64,000 nt of DNA. Source: Actinoalloteichus fjordicus. GTDB taxonomy: Bacteria > Actinomycetota > Actinomycetes > Mycobacteriales > Pseudonocardiaceae. A program made the position numbers and the translations under genes. Below, piece after piece: positions 42,948-52,901 of this stretch (the first letter of the stretch is position 1; each line of letters begins with the position of its first letter). Location of the stretch: NCBI RefSeq assembly GCF_001941625.1, contig NZ_CP016076.1, forward strand, positions 1,674,001 to 1,738,000. The letters are read 5' to 3'. The notes beneath the pieces were generated by a model. That model was not told the origin of the DNA. It did not search any database and worked only from the letters and a program-made list of their open reading frames with translations.

Positions 42948-43327
42948 GCCCTCTCAACTACCCCGCAGCGTGTTGATTAAGCGGTGCGCGGCTTTGTGCC
43001 TGGGGAGACACGCGATGCCCGTGTGGGTGAGCGGGCGGGCGATGCCGTTGCCGTGCTGCCGATGTCTGGGCGGCGCGATGATCCGTTTCACCGGCCTGCG
43101 ACACGGGTATTCGGTCGTCGAGTGTCGCGACGCAGGCGCTGCCCTGCGGTCGTCCCGGGGTATCGCCACGGTTTCGACGAGCCTCCCGGGCAGGCGGCGA
43201 GCCGTCTCGCCGTCGCCTGCGGCCGAAGCGGAGCCGGGAGCCGGTCCGGCGGCTGACCAGATCCCGGGCCTTGCCGACCGCCCGCACGACGGAATGCCCG
43301 CACGACGGACCCGAATCAGGAGGAGTC
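42948..43327. other. Divergent intergenic region
   Basis: 380 bp between the acyl-CoA-dehydrogenase-like gene (minus) and the SDR gene (plus). TTGATTAAGC near 42973 is AT-rich and may belong to the minus-strand promoter. Frames inside have no family similarity. Confidence 0.4.
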
Positions 43328-44188
43328 ATGCCGGAATCGAACGCCAAGCAGCCGCGTCAGCAGCAGAAGCCCCCGGGTGTCACGGCGGACATGGAGCCCC
43401 GGCCGCGTGACGCCATGGCCGACTACGAGGGTCGAGGACTGTTCTCGGGCAGACGGGCGTTGATCACCGGTGGCGACTCGGGGATCGGCCGTGCCGTCGC
43501 GGCCGCCTTCGCCAAGGAGGGCGCCGACGTGGCCGTCGCCTACCTGACGGAGCACGACGACGCGGAACGGACCGCCGCACTGGTGCGCGCCGAGGGCCGT
43601 CGCTGTGTGCTGCTCCCCGGCGACCTCGCGGATGTCGCACAGTGTCGTGAGGTCGTCGATCAGACCGTGCGGCAACTCGGCGGGCTGGACATCCTGGTCA
43701 ACAATCTCGCGACGCAGCGGCCGGTCGACTCGCCGGAGGAGATCACCGACGAGCAGTGGCTGCACACCTTCGACGTGAACATCCACAGCTACTTCCGGGT
43801 GACGTCGGCGGCGCTGCCGCACCTGGGTGACGGGAGCGTCATCATCAACACCGGCTCGGTGAACGGCCTGCGCGGCAACAAGTCCCTCATCGACTACTCG
43901 GCCACCAAGGGCGCGATCCACGCCTGGACCTACGCGATGGCGCAGGCCCTGGCCGATCGGCGAATCCGGGTGAACTGTGTGGCGCCGGGGCCGGTGTGGA
44001 CGCCGCTCATCCCGGCCACCTTCCCGGCGGAGAAGGTGAAGGAGTTCGGGAGCCAGGTTCCGTTCGACGAGGCGGCGCACCCCGACGACCTCGCGCCGTC
44101 CTACGTGTTCCTCGCCTCGAATCGGCTCTCCGGCTATTACAGCGGCGAGGTGATCGCCGCACTCGGCGGGGAGACCACGCCGGGCTGA
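43328..44188 (+). CDS. Short-chain dehydrogenase (SDR), YghA-like
   Basis: 286 aa. A Gln/Pro-rich N-terminal tail of about 40 residues is typical of this SDR subgroup. The cofactor motif GGDSGIGRAVAAAFA is at about 48-62, NNLA near 124, the catalytic Ser in NTGSVNG and YSATKGA (Tyr-x-x-x-Lys) near 190, and a GG-ETTPG end. AGGAGG precedes ATG 43328. It reduces or oxidises a small carbonyl or alcohol with NAD(P)H and is often stress-induced. Confidence 0.92.
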   Translation: MPESNAKQPRQQQKPPGVTADMEPRPRDAMADYEGRGLFSGRRALITGGDSGIGRAVAAAFAKEGADVAVAYLTEHDDAERTAALVRAEGRRCVLLPGDLADVAQCREVVDQTVRQLGGLDILVNNLATQRPVDSPEEITDEQWLHTFDVNIHSYFRVTSAALPHLGDGSVIINTGSVNGLRGNKSLIDYSATKGAIHAWTYAMAQALADRRIRVNCVAPGPVWTPLIPATFPAEKVKEFGSQVPFDEAAHPDDLAPSYVFLASNRLSGYYSGEVIAALGGETTPG

Positions 44189-44202
44189 CCTCGGCGCGGT
44201 GA

Positions 44203-44217
44203 CCGGGGTCGCCCCGG
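44203..44217. terminator. Small terminator between convergent genes
   Basis: CCGGGG (44203-44208) pairs with CCCCGG (44212-44217) around TCG, between the SDR stop and the flavodoxin-like gene stop. Confidence 0.4.
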
Positions 44218-44277
44218 CGGCCGACGTCGAGCCTGTGCAACGGGATGCCTCGTCCGGCAGGCGCGGAGATTCGCGCC

Positions 44278-44886
44278 CTATTCGGCGGGATACCGCTGCG
44301 CGCGCAGGAGCCGGGCGAGATGGGCCGCATTGCGGGCCGCGGTCTTGTTCGTGGCGGCGACTGCCGAGGGCGTCTCGTCGAGATCCTGGTAGTCGACCGG
44401 CTTCATGGCCTCCCCGTTCCAGTAGGTCGAACCCTGCGCGGGAATGCTGAATCCCACGTCGTTCAGGCCCTGGAACAGGTCTGCGATGATCTTGTGCGCG
44501 CCGTCCTCATTACCGACGACGGCGGCGATCGCGACCTTGCCGAACATCGCGGGGCGGCCTTCGTCATCGGTGTCGGAGAGTGCGGCGTCGAGTCGTTCCA
44601 GCACCCGTTGCGCGATGCTGGACGGGTGACCGAGCCACGTCGGCGTCGAGATCAACAGGATGTCGGCGTCCGCGATCCTGCGGCGGATCTCCGGCCAGGC
44701 ATCGCCGCCGCCCATGTCCGTCTCCACACCTGCCCGGACGTCGTGATCGGCGACCCGGATCAGCTCGCCGGTCACGTCGTGCTCGGCGAGCTGATCCAAC
44801 ACCTGCTGGGCGAGCAGACTGCTGCTGGATCGGGCGGGAGAGGGTTTGAGACTGCAGACGAGTGCCAGTGCGCGAAGGGCGGTCAT
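44278..44886 (-). CDS. Flavodoxin-fold NAD(P)H-dependent oxidoreductase
   Basis: 202 aa. The phosphate-binding start LALVCSLKPSPARSSSSLLAQQVLDQL, the ILLISTPTWLGHPSSIAQRVLERL block and KVAIAAVVGNEDGAHKIIADLFQGLNDVGF match the flavodoxin-like FMN-binding fold. Such proteins reduce quinones or flavins. The start overlaps the stop of the upstream hypothetical gene (ATGA). It is convergent to the SDR gene. Confidence 0.88.
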   Translation of the reverse strand: MTALRALALVCSLKPSPARSSSSLLAQQVLDQLAEHDVTGELIRVADHDVRAGVETDMGGGDAWPEIRRRIADADILLISTPTWLGHPSSIAQRVLERLDAALSDTDDEGRPAMFGKVAIAAVVGNEDGAHKIIADLFQGLNDVGFSIPAQGSTYWNGEAMKPVDYQDLDETPSAVAATNKTAARNAAHLARLLRAQRYPAE

Positions 44887-45323
44887 GATCTGCTCCTGTC
44901 GCCGTCCTCGTGGAATCGGGTCAGGCAGTGCACGAACAGCTCTGGTTCGGCGAGCGTCATGGTCAGCGCCGGATGGCGGACCGTCCCGAACGGCTCGATG
45001 CCGGTGACGGGCTCGTGGAATCGGACGCAGGCGCCTCGGCCTGCACCGGTGCCGAAGGTCAGTCCGCGATCCGCCAACGAGAGCCGGGGACCCACCGACC
45101 TGGCCGCGCGATAGGGCCCGGTCACCTCGGCAGGCAGCAGGTTCGCGAGCGGTGTGCGTACCCGCCACGGACCGAAGCGGACGTCGAGTCCGTCGGCGCC
45201 CACGACCACGCCGCTGGTGGTGGGCCGCACACCGATCGCGGCGAGCAGCAGTCGAAACCGAGGGTCGAAGGCGAACCGCAGCAGGCACGGAGCCGCCGTC
45301 GACCCGAACGCGTCGGGATTCAT
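44883..45323 (-). CDS. Conserved hypothetical protein
   Basis: 146 aa, no signal peptide. The sequence FAFDPRFRLLLAAIGVRPTTSGVVVGADGLDVRFGPWRVRTPLANL looks like a compact beta-rich domain of a type common in actinomycetes without assigned function. It is coupled to the flavodoxin-like gene by a 4-base overlap, so the two products may act together. I cannot assign a role. Confidence 0.65.
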   Translation of the reverse strand: MNPDAFGSTAAPCLLRFAFDPRFRLLLAAIGVRPTTSGVVVGADGLDVRFGPWRVRTPLANLLPAEVTGPYRAARSVGPRLSLADRGLTFGTGAGRGACVRFHEPVTGIEPFGTVRHPALTMTLAEPELFVHCLTRFHEDGDRSRS

Positions 45324-45624
45324 GCCGCTCGACTACCCCGTGCCGTGCCGCCGGACACCTCGGCTCCTGGGTTGCTGACCCGGCCCCGCGCGATGCGAGC
45401 AGGGCAGGACGTCGGTGGTGTGATCGCCCACCGACGGGGCAGCAGGGACTCGTGTGGCGCCCGACCGCTCGAAGTCGCGGTAGTGACCGATGGTGTCCGG
45501 GGTTCCAGTCGATTCGCCTCGCGTGGCGGCTGACGGACGTCCGACGGTGGACGCGTCCGCAACCGGCGTGGCCGGACCCAGGGAGGCGGTGGGGCGGCCG
45601 CGCTCCCGGGGTCCGGACGCGGCC
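45324..45624. other. Intergenic region, nothing recognised
   Basis: About 300 bp between the hypothetical gene and the end of the WGR-DUF4132 gene, both on the minus strand. It probably holds the promoter of the former. No hairpin or gene was identified with confidence. Confidence 0.4.
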
Positions 45625-48600
45625 CTACACCGCGACGGTGCGGTGCCTCGGCTTCAGCCCGGTCAGCTCGCGCAGGACCTCCGAGGCCGTCACGGGATGC
45701 AGTTCTTCGAAGCTCCGCCCGCCCACGATCCGGATGTCGCCGAGCTGTTGATCGCCCCACATGTCCGGCATGCCGACCGTGATGCCCGGCGAGATGGTCA
45801 CCACGATGTCGCCGCCGCCGGGCAGCGGTCTGGTGATCTCGTGCTCGATTCCGGCGTCCATCGGCGCTCCTCGCTGCCAGCCGCGTCTGGTCAGGCTCAG
45901 CAGGCCGCCGAGCTCCACCTCGGCGTTCGTGAACCGCTCCAGCCTCGAACCTGCCTGTTCGCTCTCGTCGAGCCGGTACACCGGTCGGCCCAACTGTGGG
46001 AACGGTTGGAGGAGCTCGTAATCGGCGAACACCCCCGACCACGTCGCCACGTCGTCGGCCAGCGACAGCGGGTGCGCCACCAGCACCTGGGCATCCGCAG
46101 GCAACTCGAACACGTCGTCGTGCACGTCGGCCAGAGTGCCGTCCTCGGCGACCCGGAACGACGGCCCGTCCTCGGCGATCCACACGAGGCGCCGCACGAG
46201 GTGCTGCAGCAGCGGGTGCCCGACGAGCAGCCGGTGGAACTCGGCGGCGGACCACTGGCGCATCACCACCATCGCGTCTTCCAGCCTGCGAATCTGATCG
46301 GAGGCGATCGCCCGCACCTCCTTCTTCAGCTGCCCGAACCGCTTGTGCTCGGCTGGGGCGAGTTCCGGATCGTCTTTGGCGCCCGGCTTGGGCAGGGCCT
46401 TGCGCCGCGCACCTTTCCCGTCCAGCACGTACGGCGTGAGCTGCTCGTCGAAACCGATGGTGAAGCTCCGCGGCCCGTAATCGATCACCAATCTGCCTGC
46501 GGCGTCCAGGCCGAAGTCCGGCACCAGCCGGTCGGACAGCTGCTCGCCGGTCAAGCCGAGCTCGGCCGCCACCTCTCGGATCTTGTTCTCGGCGCGTTGC
46601 CTGAGCCCGCCGAACTTCGCCCGCCGCGCGATGGTGTTCAGGGCGATCAGGGCCGCGTCGGTGCCGATCGCCGTCAACACGTCGAGCCCCGACACCGCCC
46701 TGGCGTGCTGTCCCTCGCCGGGCCACGTTCGAATCAGCGGAGTCAGCCTCGCCACCACGTCGTCGTCACCCAGCAGGCCGAGCGCCGTCATCACCCAGCG
46801 GTCTTTCGATGGCATCCCGTTCGCCTGCCACAGCAGGAACACCTCCCACGAAAAACGAGCCAGCGACGTGGGCTCGCACGCCTCGCGGACGATCTCCACA
46901 CCGGCGTACACGTCGTCGGGGGTGCTCAACGCCAGGATGGTGAGCAGCAGGCCGGTGGCCTCGAGCGGCAGCGCCTGGTCCGTTCCGCGCAGGAGCACCC
47001 TCGGGAACATCTGCGGTGCCGCCCACTCACCGGGGACCGGAATCCTGGCAGGCAGCAGAGACAACGGGTCGACGCCGAGGAAGGCGTCGATCGCCTTCTC
47101 CGCCTCGGGGCCGTGCTCCCGCGCCGCCTCCCGCGCCTGCTGCGGAATCAGTCGCACCATCGCCTCCGCTGCCCTGCGCCGGGCACCTGCGGGACCGAGA
47201 GCGACGGGCACCAGGAACCGACCCGCGTGAACGGCGTGGCGACGCAGCCACGTCATGACCAGCTCACGCGACGACTTGTACCGCACCAGCCGGTCCGCGA
47301 GGAGCTCTGCCACCTCGACGCAGACCATGGGCAGGACCAGCTTGTCCGGCTTCTCGCCCGCGATGAGGTGCAGAACGGTCGGAAACGCATCGACCCCGAA
47401 CCGAGCCAGCAGCACCTTGGACAGCCTGACGTGGTGGAACGGTCCCGTCGGACGCCACTCGGACACCAGCGGACGGAGTTCCTCGACCGGTCCCGTCTCG
47501 AACATCACGACCTGCCGGTGGTGGTCGAGCCTCCCGGCCCGGAAGTCCTCGATCGCTGCTCGCCAGTCCGTCTCCCGGTGATGGTAGGAGAAGGCGGCCG
47601 CCGCCCATTCGGCCTCCTCGCCCGGCGCCCACGCCACGGCCCGGTACGCCGGCACCACGAGGTCCTTGACCACCACCGGTGTGACAGCCTTCCGCCGCAC
47701 GGTCCACGGGGGCGTGACCAGGACGGCGGGCAGCGCCTCGACCGGCGCCTCCTGGACGCTCGCGGCCGCCGTGCGCAGCTGCCCGACGATCGCGCGTGTC
47801 TCCTCGGTCTCCTCGATTCGATCGGCAAGCTCGGGGTAACGCCGCAGCTGATCCGCCAACAGCGAACGAACCGCAGGCTCCCGAGCCGAGGCGAACCGCC
47901 GGAGCGCCAGCAGCGGGTACCTGCGGGCCATGTCGAGCACGGTGGGCAGCACCTGCTTCTTGTCCAACCGGACCAGCAGCAGATCGAAGGCCTCCGCAGT
48001 CGGGAACGCGGCGAGCGTATCCAAGATCAGCTCACGCTCGTCCCCGTAGAGGTTCTTGTCGAGGCGCGGCGCGATCATCGGGGCGAGGTCGGGGCCGATG
48101 CCGTCGGCCAGGGTGTGCAGGAATTCCTGGCGCTCCAACTCCCACAGGATCTTCCGGTTCGAACTCAGCCGGATCAGCTGGGCGATCGAGGTGAAGGAGC
48201 ACAACACCATCGACGTGTCCGAGAGCGTGTCGGTCCGCTCCATCTCGTCGCAGAGCTCGTCGACCCAGTCCTGTCTCGTCGGCACGAGGTATGCGGCGAC
48301 GCACCTGGCGAGCAGGTCGACGCGGTGGGGCGCCAGCGCGGACACCGCCGCCTCGTACGCGGCCTCCGACGTCGCGGCGAGAAGCGAGCGCACTCGCCGC
48401 GCAATCGCCTTGTTGATCCCGCTGTTGTGCGGTCGCCCCTGCACTTTCCGGAGTACTTCGGCCCGGCCCCGGTTGATGCGTTCCCGATGTACCTCGATCC
48501 GGTAGAGCTCGATGGCCGCACGGGCGGCGAAGGCCAGGCCGTGCTCCAGCACCCACGCGTCGGGCAGCAGCCGAAGCTCGGGCTTCAGTCTCGCATCGTC

Positions 48601-49167
48601 GGCCACCAGCGCGGCCACCGCTGCGGCGCCCGTCGGCGTCACGTCCCCGGCGAGATGGGCACGGACCACGTCGACCAACTGTCCGTCGCTCTCCGGATGG
48701 TCGAACACGACCTCCAGATCCGACTTCGCGCCTGCCACGGTGGCCCGTACCTTCTCCACCGCGTCGGGCTCGGGAACGGCGTCCCACCGCACCCGTCCGC
48801 CGCGCCGCTCGTGGACGTGCGGCCACCACCTGGCGGGCACGGTGAACACGGGATTCTCCAGCGACTGGTCGACGGGCTGAGCGGGCTGCCCCGGCGAGCC
48901 TGCTGCCTCGGCTGCGGGGCTGACCGGGTCCGACGACTGTGTCGGTGCCGGAGCAGCCTGCCAGATCACTGCTCGGTAGCCCTTCTTCTCCTTCTCCGCG
49001 ATCAGCCTCATGACCTGAGCGGACGCGGCGGCCTCGGAGCCGAAGGAGGTCGTCTTCGTCTGCCCGGCGGCGCCGCTCCATCCGAATCGGACGGTCACCT
49101 CGGCTCCGTCGGTGGCGACCTCCCAGAACCTGTCCGAACCGTCACCGACGAGTTCCCACCTGCGCAC
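45625..49167 (-). CDS. WGR-DUF4132 protein (MolR/YehI-like)
   Basis: 1180 aa. A WGR domain fills residues about 1-75 (RRWELVGDGSDRFWEVATDGAEVTVRFGWSG). This is followed by a linker rich in Pro/Ala, a long helical middle part with HEAT-like repeats (about 120-880), and the C-terminal DUF4132 (about 890-1170). WGR domains in PARPs bind DNA ends or nucleic acid. DUF4132 proteins such as E. coli YehI and MolR are poorly understood. The GTG at 49167 has GGGAG 6 bases upstream and yields the WGR start directly. It lies next to an Ada/AlkA DNA-repair gene on the same strand. Confidence 0.85.
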   Translation of the reverse strand: MRRWELVGDGSDRFWEVATDGAEVTVRFGWSGAAGQTKTTSFGSEAAASAQVMRLIAEKEKKGYRAVIWQAAPAPTQSSDPVSPAAEAAGSPGQPAQPVDQSLENPVFTVPARWWPHVHERRGGRVRWDAVPEPDAVEKVRATVAGAKSDLEVVFDHPESDGQLVDVVRAHLAGDVTPTGAAAVAALVADDARLKPELRLLPDAWVLEHGLAFAARAAIELYRIEVHRERINRGRAEVLRKVQGRPHNSGINKAIARRVRSLLAATSEAAYEAAVSALAPHRVDLLARCVAAYLVPTRQDWVDELCDEMERTDTLSDTSMVLCSFTSIAQLIRLSSNRKILWELERQEFLHTLADGIGPDLAPMIAPRLDKNLYGDERELILDTLAAFPTAEAFDLLLVRLDKKQVLPTVLDMARRYPLLALRRFASAREPAVRSLLADQLRRYPELADRIEETEETRAIVGQLRTAAASVQEAPVEALPAVLVTPPWTVRRKAVTPVVVKDLVVPAYRAVAWAPGEEAEWAAAAFSYHHRETDWRAAIEDFRAGRLDHHRQVVMFETGPVEELRPLVSEWRPTGPFHHVRLSKVLLARFGVDAFPTVLHLIAGEKPDKLVLPMVCVEVAELLADRLVRYKSSRELVMTWLRRHAVHAGRFLVPVALGPAGARRRAAEAMVRLIPQQAREAAREHGPEAEKAIDAFLGVDPLSLLPARIPVPGEWAAPQMFPRVLLRGTDQALPLEATGLLLTILALSTPDDVYAGVEIVREACEPTSLARFSWEVFLLWQANGMPSKDRWVMTALGLLGDDDVVARLTPLIRTWPGEGQHARAVSGLDVLTAIGTDAALIALNTIARRAKFGGLRQRAENKIREVAAELGLTGEQLSDRLVPDFGLDAAGRLVIDYGPRSFTIGFDEQLTPYVLDGKGARRKALPKPGAKDDPELAPAEHKRFGQLKKEVRAIASDQIRRLEDAMVVMRQWSAAEFHRLLVGHPLLQHLVRRLVWIAEDGPSFRVAEDGTLADVHDDVFELPADAQVLVAHPLSLADDVATWSGVFADYELLQPFPQLGRPVYRLDESEQAGSRLERFTNAEVELGGLLSLTRRGWQRGAPMDAGIEHEITRPLPGGGDIVVTISPGITVGMPDMWGDQQLGDIRIVGGRSFEELHPVTASEVLRELTGLKPRHRTVAV

Positions 49168-49255
49168 GCCATGCTCCCTGTCCTCTGAGGTGGTTGGGAA
49201 CCCTAATGATCGACGCCGACTCTTCGGCGTGGCGCGAGTCCGGCGTCGGGTCGTC

Positions 49256-50818
49256 TCACGCCGACGCGGCCTGCCACAGGTGCATCGCGGCATAGGCGCG
49301 CCACGGTGCCCATCTGGTGGCGTGGTCGGCCAGGGCACGGTGCGCCGCCTGCTTCGACAGGTCCGGGTCGAGCAGACCGAGAGCAGTGGCCCCCGCGACC
49401 AGCGCGACGTCCCCCGGCAACCAGGCATCGGGTTCCCCGAGCACGCGCATCGCGAGGTAGGACGCGGTCCACGGGCCGATCCCCGGTCGACTCACGAGCT
49501 GCTCGCGAAGCGATTCGGTATCGGCGCCGACGTCGACGCACAGTTCGCCGTCGGCCAGGGCGCGCGCCGTGGTGGTGACGGTGCGCACCGACCGGCCGGG
49601 AAGCCGCAAGGGGCGGTCGGGGTCCCCCGGCTCGCCCACCGCAGGCGCGGCCACCCCGGCCGCGATGTCGGCAGGCGTGGGGAAGAGTCGGTTCAGCCCG
49701 GTGATGGAGGAGGTATAGGGCGTGCCCAGCGTCGCAGTGAGACGGGTCAGGTGAGTACGGGCTGCGGCCACGGATATCTGTTGTCCGACGATCGCGCGGA
49801 TGACGAGTTCGTGCGGGTCCACCGCGCCGGGCAGCCGGATTCCCGGCGTGGCCGCGACGAGCGGCGCCAGCACCCGGTCCGAGGACAGCGCGGTGTCGAC
49901 GGCGACCGGGTCCGAGTCCAGATCCAGCATTCGTCGCACGCGCGCCACGGCGGTGGCGACGTCGGCAAGGGAAGACAGCTCCAGCGTCGCCTGGACTCGC
50001 CATCCTGCGCCTGCGTCGGTCGCCACGATCTCCACCGCGCCCGGTCCGTGCGGCAGGACGAGCGTGCGGGCGTACCGCAGCCTGTCCTCGTCGGCGACCT
50101 CGGCGACCTCGACGCCACCGACCGCGCGCGCCGCCAGGAACCGGAACAGCCCCGGCGCGTCGAACGGCTGCCGCATTGGCAGCGCCAGGCTGAGCCGCAC
50201 CGGGGCTCCGCCCTCCGGCGCGCTCTCGTCGGCGACGGACTCGACGGCGCCACGCCTGCCTCTGGCCCGCAGCTCGCCGGGCCGAGCGGCGAACACCTCC
50301 AGGATGGTGTCGTTGAACTGCCGCACCGAGCCGAAGCCGGCGGCGAACGCGACATCGGCCAGTCGGAGGTCCGTTCCGACGAGCAGACTGCGCGCCGTCT
50401 GCGCCCGCCGTGCCCTGGCCAGCGAGAGTGGTCCGGCACCGAGTTCCGCCGACAGCAGGCGGTGCACATGCCGCCCGCTGTAGCCCAGGCGTGCGGCCAG
50501 GCTCTCCACGCCTTCGCGGTCCACGACGCCGTCGACGATCAGCCGCATGGCACGGCCGGCCAGATCACGACGCAGGTCCCATTCCGGGGTGCCGGGCGCC
50601 GCCTCGGGCAGGCAGCGTCGGCACGCGCGATAGCCGGCCTCGTGGGCGGCTGCCGAGGTCAGGAAGAACGTGACGTTCTGCATCTTCGGGGTGCGTGCCG
50701 GGCATGACGGCCTGCAGTAGATGCCGGTCGAGGAGACGGCCGTGAAGAACTGGCCGTCGAAGCGGGTGTCGCGGGCATCGATCGCCCGATAACGCTCGGC
50801 GAACGCCGGATCGCCCAT
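49256..50818 (-). CDS. Ada/AlkA-type fusion: methyl-sensing regulator and DNA-3-methyladenine glycosylase
   Basis: 520 aa. The N-terminal Ada zinc domain has Cys35, Cys39, Cys66 and Cys69; [11 protein letters not shown] holds the methyl-accepting Cys35. An AraC-type helix-turn-helix follows (about 90-190, [32 protein letters not shown]). The C-terminal AlkA domain (about 205-515) has the helix-hairpin-helix [16 protein letters not shown] and the catalytic Asp in LPGDVAL. It senses alkylated DNA and excises 3-methyladenine. GGAGG lies upstream of ATG 50818; an ATG at 50878 would add 20 residues. Confidence 0.92.
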   Translation of the reverse strand: MGDPAFAERYRAIDARDTRFDGQFFTAVSSTGIYCRPSCPARTPKMQNVTFFLTSAAAHEAGYRACRRCLPEAAPGTPEWDLRRDLAGRAMRLIVDGVVDREGVESLAARLGYSGRHVHRLLSAELGAGPLSLARARRAQTARSLLVGTDLRLADVAFAAGFGSVRQFNDTILEVFAARPGELRARGRRGAVESVADESAPEGGAPVRLSLALPMRQPFDAPGLFRFLAARAVGGVEVAEVADEDRLRYARTLVLPHGPGAVEIVATDAGAGWRVQATLELSSLADVATAVARVRRMLDLDSDPVAVDTALSSDRVLAPLVAATPGIRLPGAVDPHELVIRAIVGQQISVAAARTHLTRLTATLGTPYTSSITGLNRLFPTPADIAAGVAAPAVGEPGDPDRPLRLPGRSVRTVTTTARALADGELCVDVGADTESLREQLVSRPGIGPWTASYLAMRVLGEPDAWLPGDVALVAGATALGLLDPDLSKQAAHRALADHATRWAPWRAYAAMHLWQAASA

Positions 50819-51698
50819 CGCGCAGCGCCCTCCGCCGTCCGGCACACTCGATCGCCGCGCACCCTGGTCGGTGAGCATGGCCGCCTTCCCGGTTCGCTCG
50901 GGCATCAGCGGCCGTCGCCCGTCGGCAGGACGCCGGCAGGCCGGTCCGGTGACCAGTCGACCCCGGCACTCGCGGTCTGGACGGCCGGGGCGCCTGCGGT
51001 TCCCCTGCGCGGGGTGTCCGTCCCGGCCCGGGGGTGGGCGGTGGCGAGTGGCCGCGAGGACTCGTGCAGGCCGTCCCGGCGACGGTCCTCGGCGGCGAGT
51101 GTGGTGTTCACGGCGTCCATTCCACCGCTCCGACGCGGCCTGGTCTAGCGGATTTCGGACATTGGCCTGAGGCCGGTAGGCAGGGCTGCTGCGGGGGGAT
51201 CGAGCGGCGGCCGGGAGTTCCTTCCCCGCCATGCCGAAGTGGATCTGGTGGGTGACGGCACCCGTCATCGCGGTGCTGTTGACAGTCTTGGCCTGTGCGG
51301 GACGCGGCGCCTGCCTACCCGGCCAGGTTCGGCTCGGGAACGGACGGCGTCGTCACGGTCACCAGGGTGGTGAGCGGCCCCGCGCTGCGATGTCGGCGCA
51401 GTCGCCGAGTGACCCGCCCACAGGTCGTCGCCGCAGTTCGCCGGTCACCGAGGTGCGCCGGACGCCGTGCACACCGCCTTCTGCACCTGATCGGCGGCGA
51501 CCAGCGTGGTGAACTCGCATTCTCTGCGGAGCCCGATGACGGACTATGGTTCCTCCCTGCGACCCGATCGTCGAATCTCGACCGGCACAGCGCGCGTCTC
51601 GCCGATGATTTTCGGGAAACGCACTCGGATACGTTCCTCGCGCGGCGGGAATCCCGGCGGATCCTCCCCTACCCCGTGTCCGGCGGCGGCCGACGCGA
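50819..51698. other. 880-bp intergenic region with a possible gene remnant
   Basis: No intact gene was recognised. Two minus-strand genes flank it. The only protein-like signal is the fragment at 51231-51380. Confidence 0.45.
51231..51380 (+). pseudogene. Possible remnant of a small membrane-anchored protein
   Basis: ATG 51231 opens with [20 protein letters not shown], a convincing signal/anchor with good third-codon bias. A second frame continues with a plausible strand pattern ([12 protein letters not shown]) after about 51330, so a frameshift may split it. There is no ribosome site. Evidence is weak. Confidence 0.25.
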
Positions 51699-52901
51699 TC
51701 AGCCCGCGATCACCATGCCGGGCAGCCGTTCGACGGGAGCGCCGGAATCCGACGGCGTGGCCGGAATGCCCACCTCGACGACGAGGCCGCCACCGTGCCG
51801 TGGTCGCGCGGTGACCCCGCCGCCGCAGGACCGGGCGATGGCGCGCACGATGGACAGGCCGAGCCCGGCCCCGTCGGCCCGACCGGTCCGCACCGCGCCC
51901 CGGTAGAACGGCTCGAACAGGCGATCCGCCTCGTCGTGACTGATCTCCGCGCCGGTGTTGCCGATCGTCAAACTCCCTCTCGTGTCGAGTTCCACGAGCA
52001 CCTCGCCGCCGGGAACGTTGTAGCGCAGGGCGTTGCCGAGGAGGTTGTGCACCAGCTGCGCGAGCAGGACGGGATCGCCGAGCACCATGCACCGCATGGG
52101 CGCGTCGATCCGCAGGCGCGGCCGGTCGGCGGGCCCGGTGGCAGTCAGTTCACCGGCGACGTCGTGCACCACGTCGACCAGGTCCACGGGCTCCAGCCGG
52201 TGCGGGTCCTGCTCCCCCCTGGCCAGGGTGAGCAGGCCGTTGATCAGTGCCGTGCAGCGGTCGTTGTTGCGCAGCAACTCCTCGCGCACGCGACGGACCC
52301 GGGCCGGGTCCGTGGTGGCGAGCCCGACCTGGAGCGTCGTGCGCGCCACGGCGAGCGGCGTGCGCAGCTCGTGCGAGGCGTTGGCGATGAACCGCGCCTG
52401 TGCGTTGAACGCGTTCTCCAGCCGGGCCAGCACGGCGTCGAAGGTGTCGGAGAGCTCCTTGATCTCGTCATCGCGCCCCTGAAGCGCCAGTCGTTCGTGC
52501 AGGTTCTCGGTGGAGATGCGGCGGGCCTGAGACGTCATCTGGTGTACCCGCTTCAGCACCCGTCCGGTGACCCACCACGCCAGCAGCCCGGCGAGCACGG
52601 TCATGGCGGTCAACGCCACGATCCACTGGGCGAGCAGGCTCGCCAACGCCTCGTTCTGCTGGATGGCGATCCCGTCCGCCACCTCCATGGACGGGTCGGC
52701 CGAGCCCCGTGCCGTCTCTCCCGACACCGGCTGGTCCGAGGTCGACGGCATCAGGTCCACGGGTGTGGCGTCGGCGCTGATCCTCATGATGACGACGCGG
52801 TTCTGGAGGTAGACCATCGCGACCACCACGGCGGTGACGATCAGGAACATGGCGGTGTGCAGCAGGGTGAGGCGCCACCGCAGCGTGAGACGGCTCAGCA
52901 C
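51699..52901 (-). CDS. Two-component sensor histidine kinase
   Basis: 400 aa. Two membrane segments (about 13-35 and 93-113) enclose an extracellular loop of about 58 residues. A HAMP-like linker, the H-box NASHELRTPL with His177, the N-box NLLGNALRYN and the G-boxes (GAGLGLSIVRAIA) follow. I chose the GTG at 52901, which overlaps the end of the response-regulator gene by seven bases. It partners with the regulator at 52895. The short sensor loop suggests detection of an envelope signal. Confidence 0.92.
   Translation of the reverse strand: MLSRLTLRWRLTLLHTAMFLIVTAVVVAMVYLQNRVVIMRISADATPVDLMPSTSDQPVSGETARGSADPSMEVADGIAIQQNEALASLLAQWIVALTAMTVLAGLLAWWVTGRVLKRVHQMTSQARRISTENLHERLALQGRDDEIKELSDTFDAVLARLENAFNAQARFIANASHELRTPLAVARTTLQVGLATTDPARVRRVREELLRNNDRCTALINGLLTLARGEQDPHRLEPVDLVDVVHDVAGELTATGPADRPRLRIDAPMRCMVLGDPVLLAQLVHNLLGNALRYNVPGGEVLVELDTRGSLTIGNTGAEISHDEADRLFEPFYRGAVRTGRADGAGLGLSIVRAIARSCGGGVTARPRHGGGLVVEVGIPATPSDSGAPVERLPGMVIAG

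Noticed and set aside
45490-49188. A 1232-codon open frame on the plus strand
   Set aside because: It is antisense to the WGR-DUF4132 gene. Its product is Arg/Gly/His/Val-rich with no family match, while the minus strand shows clear domains.
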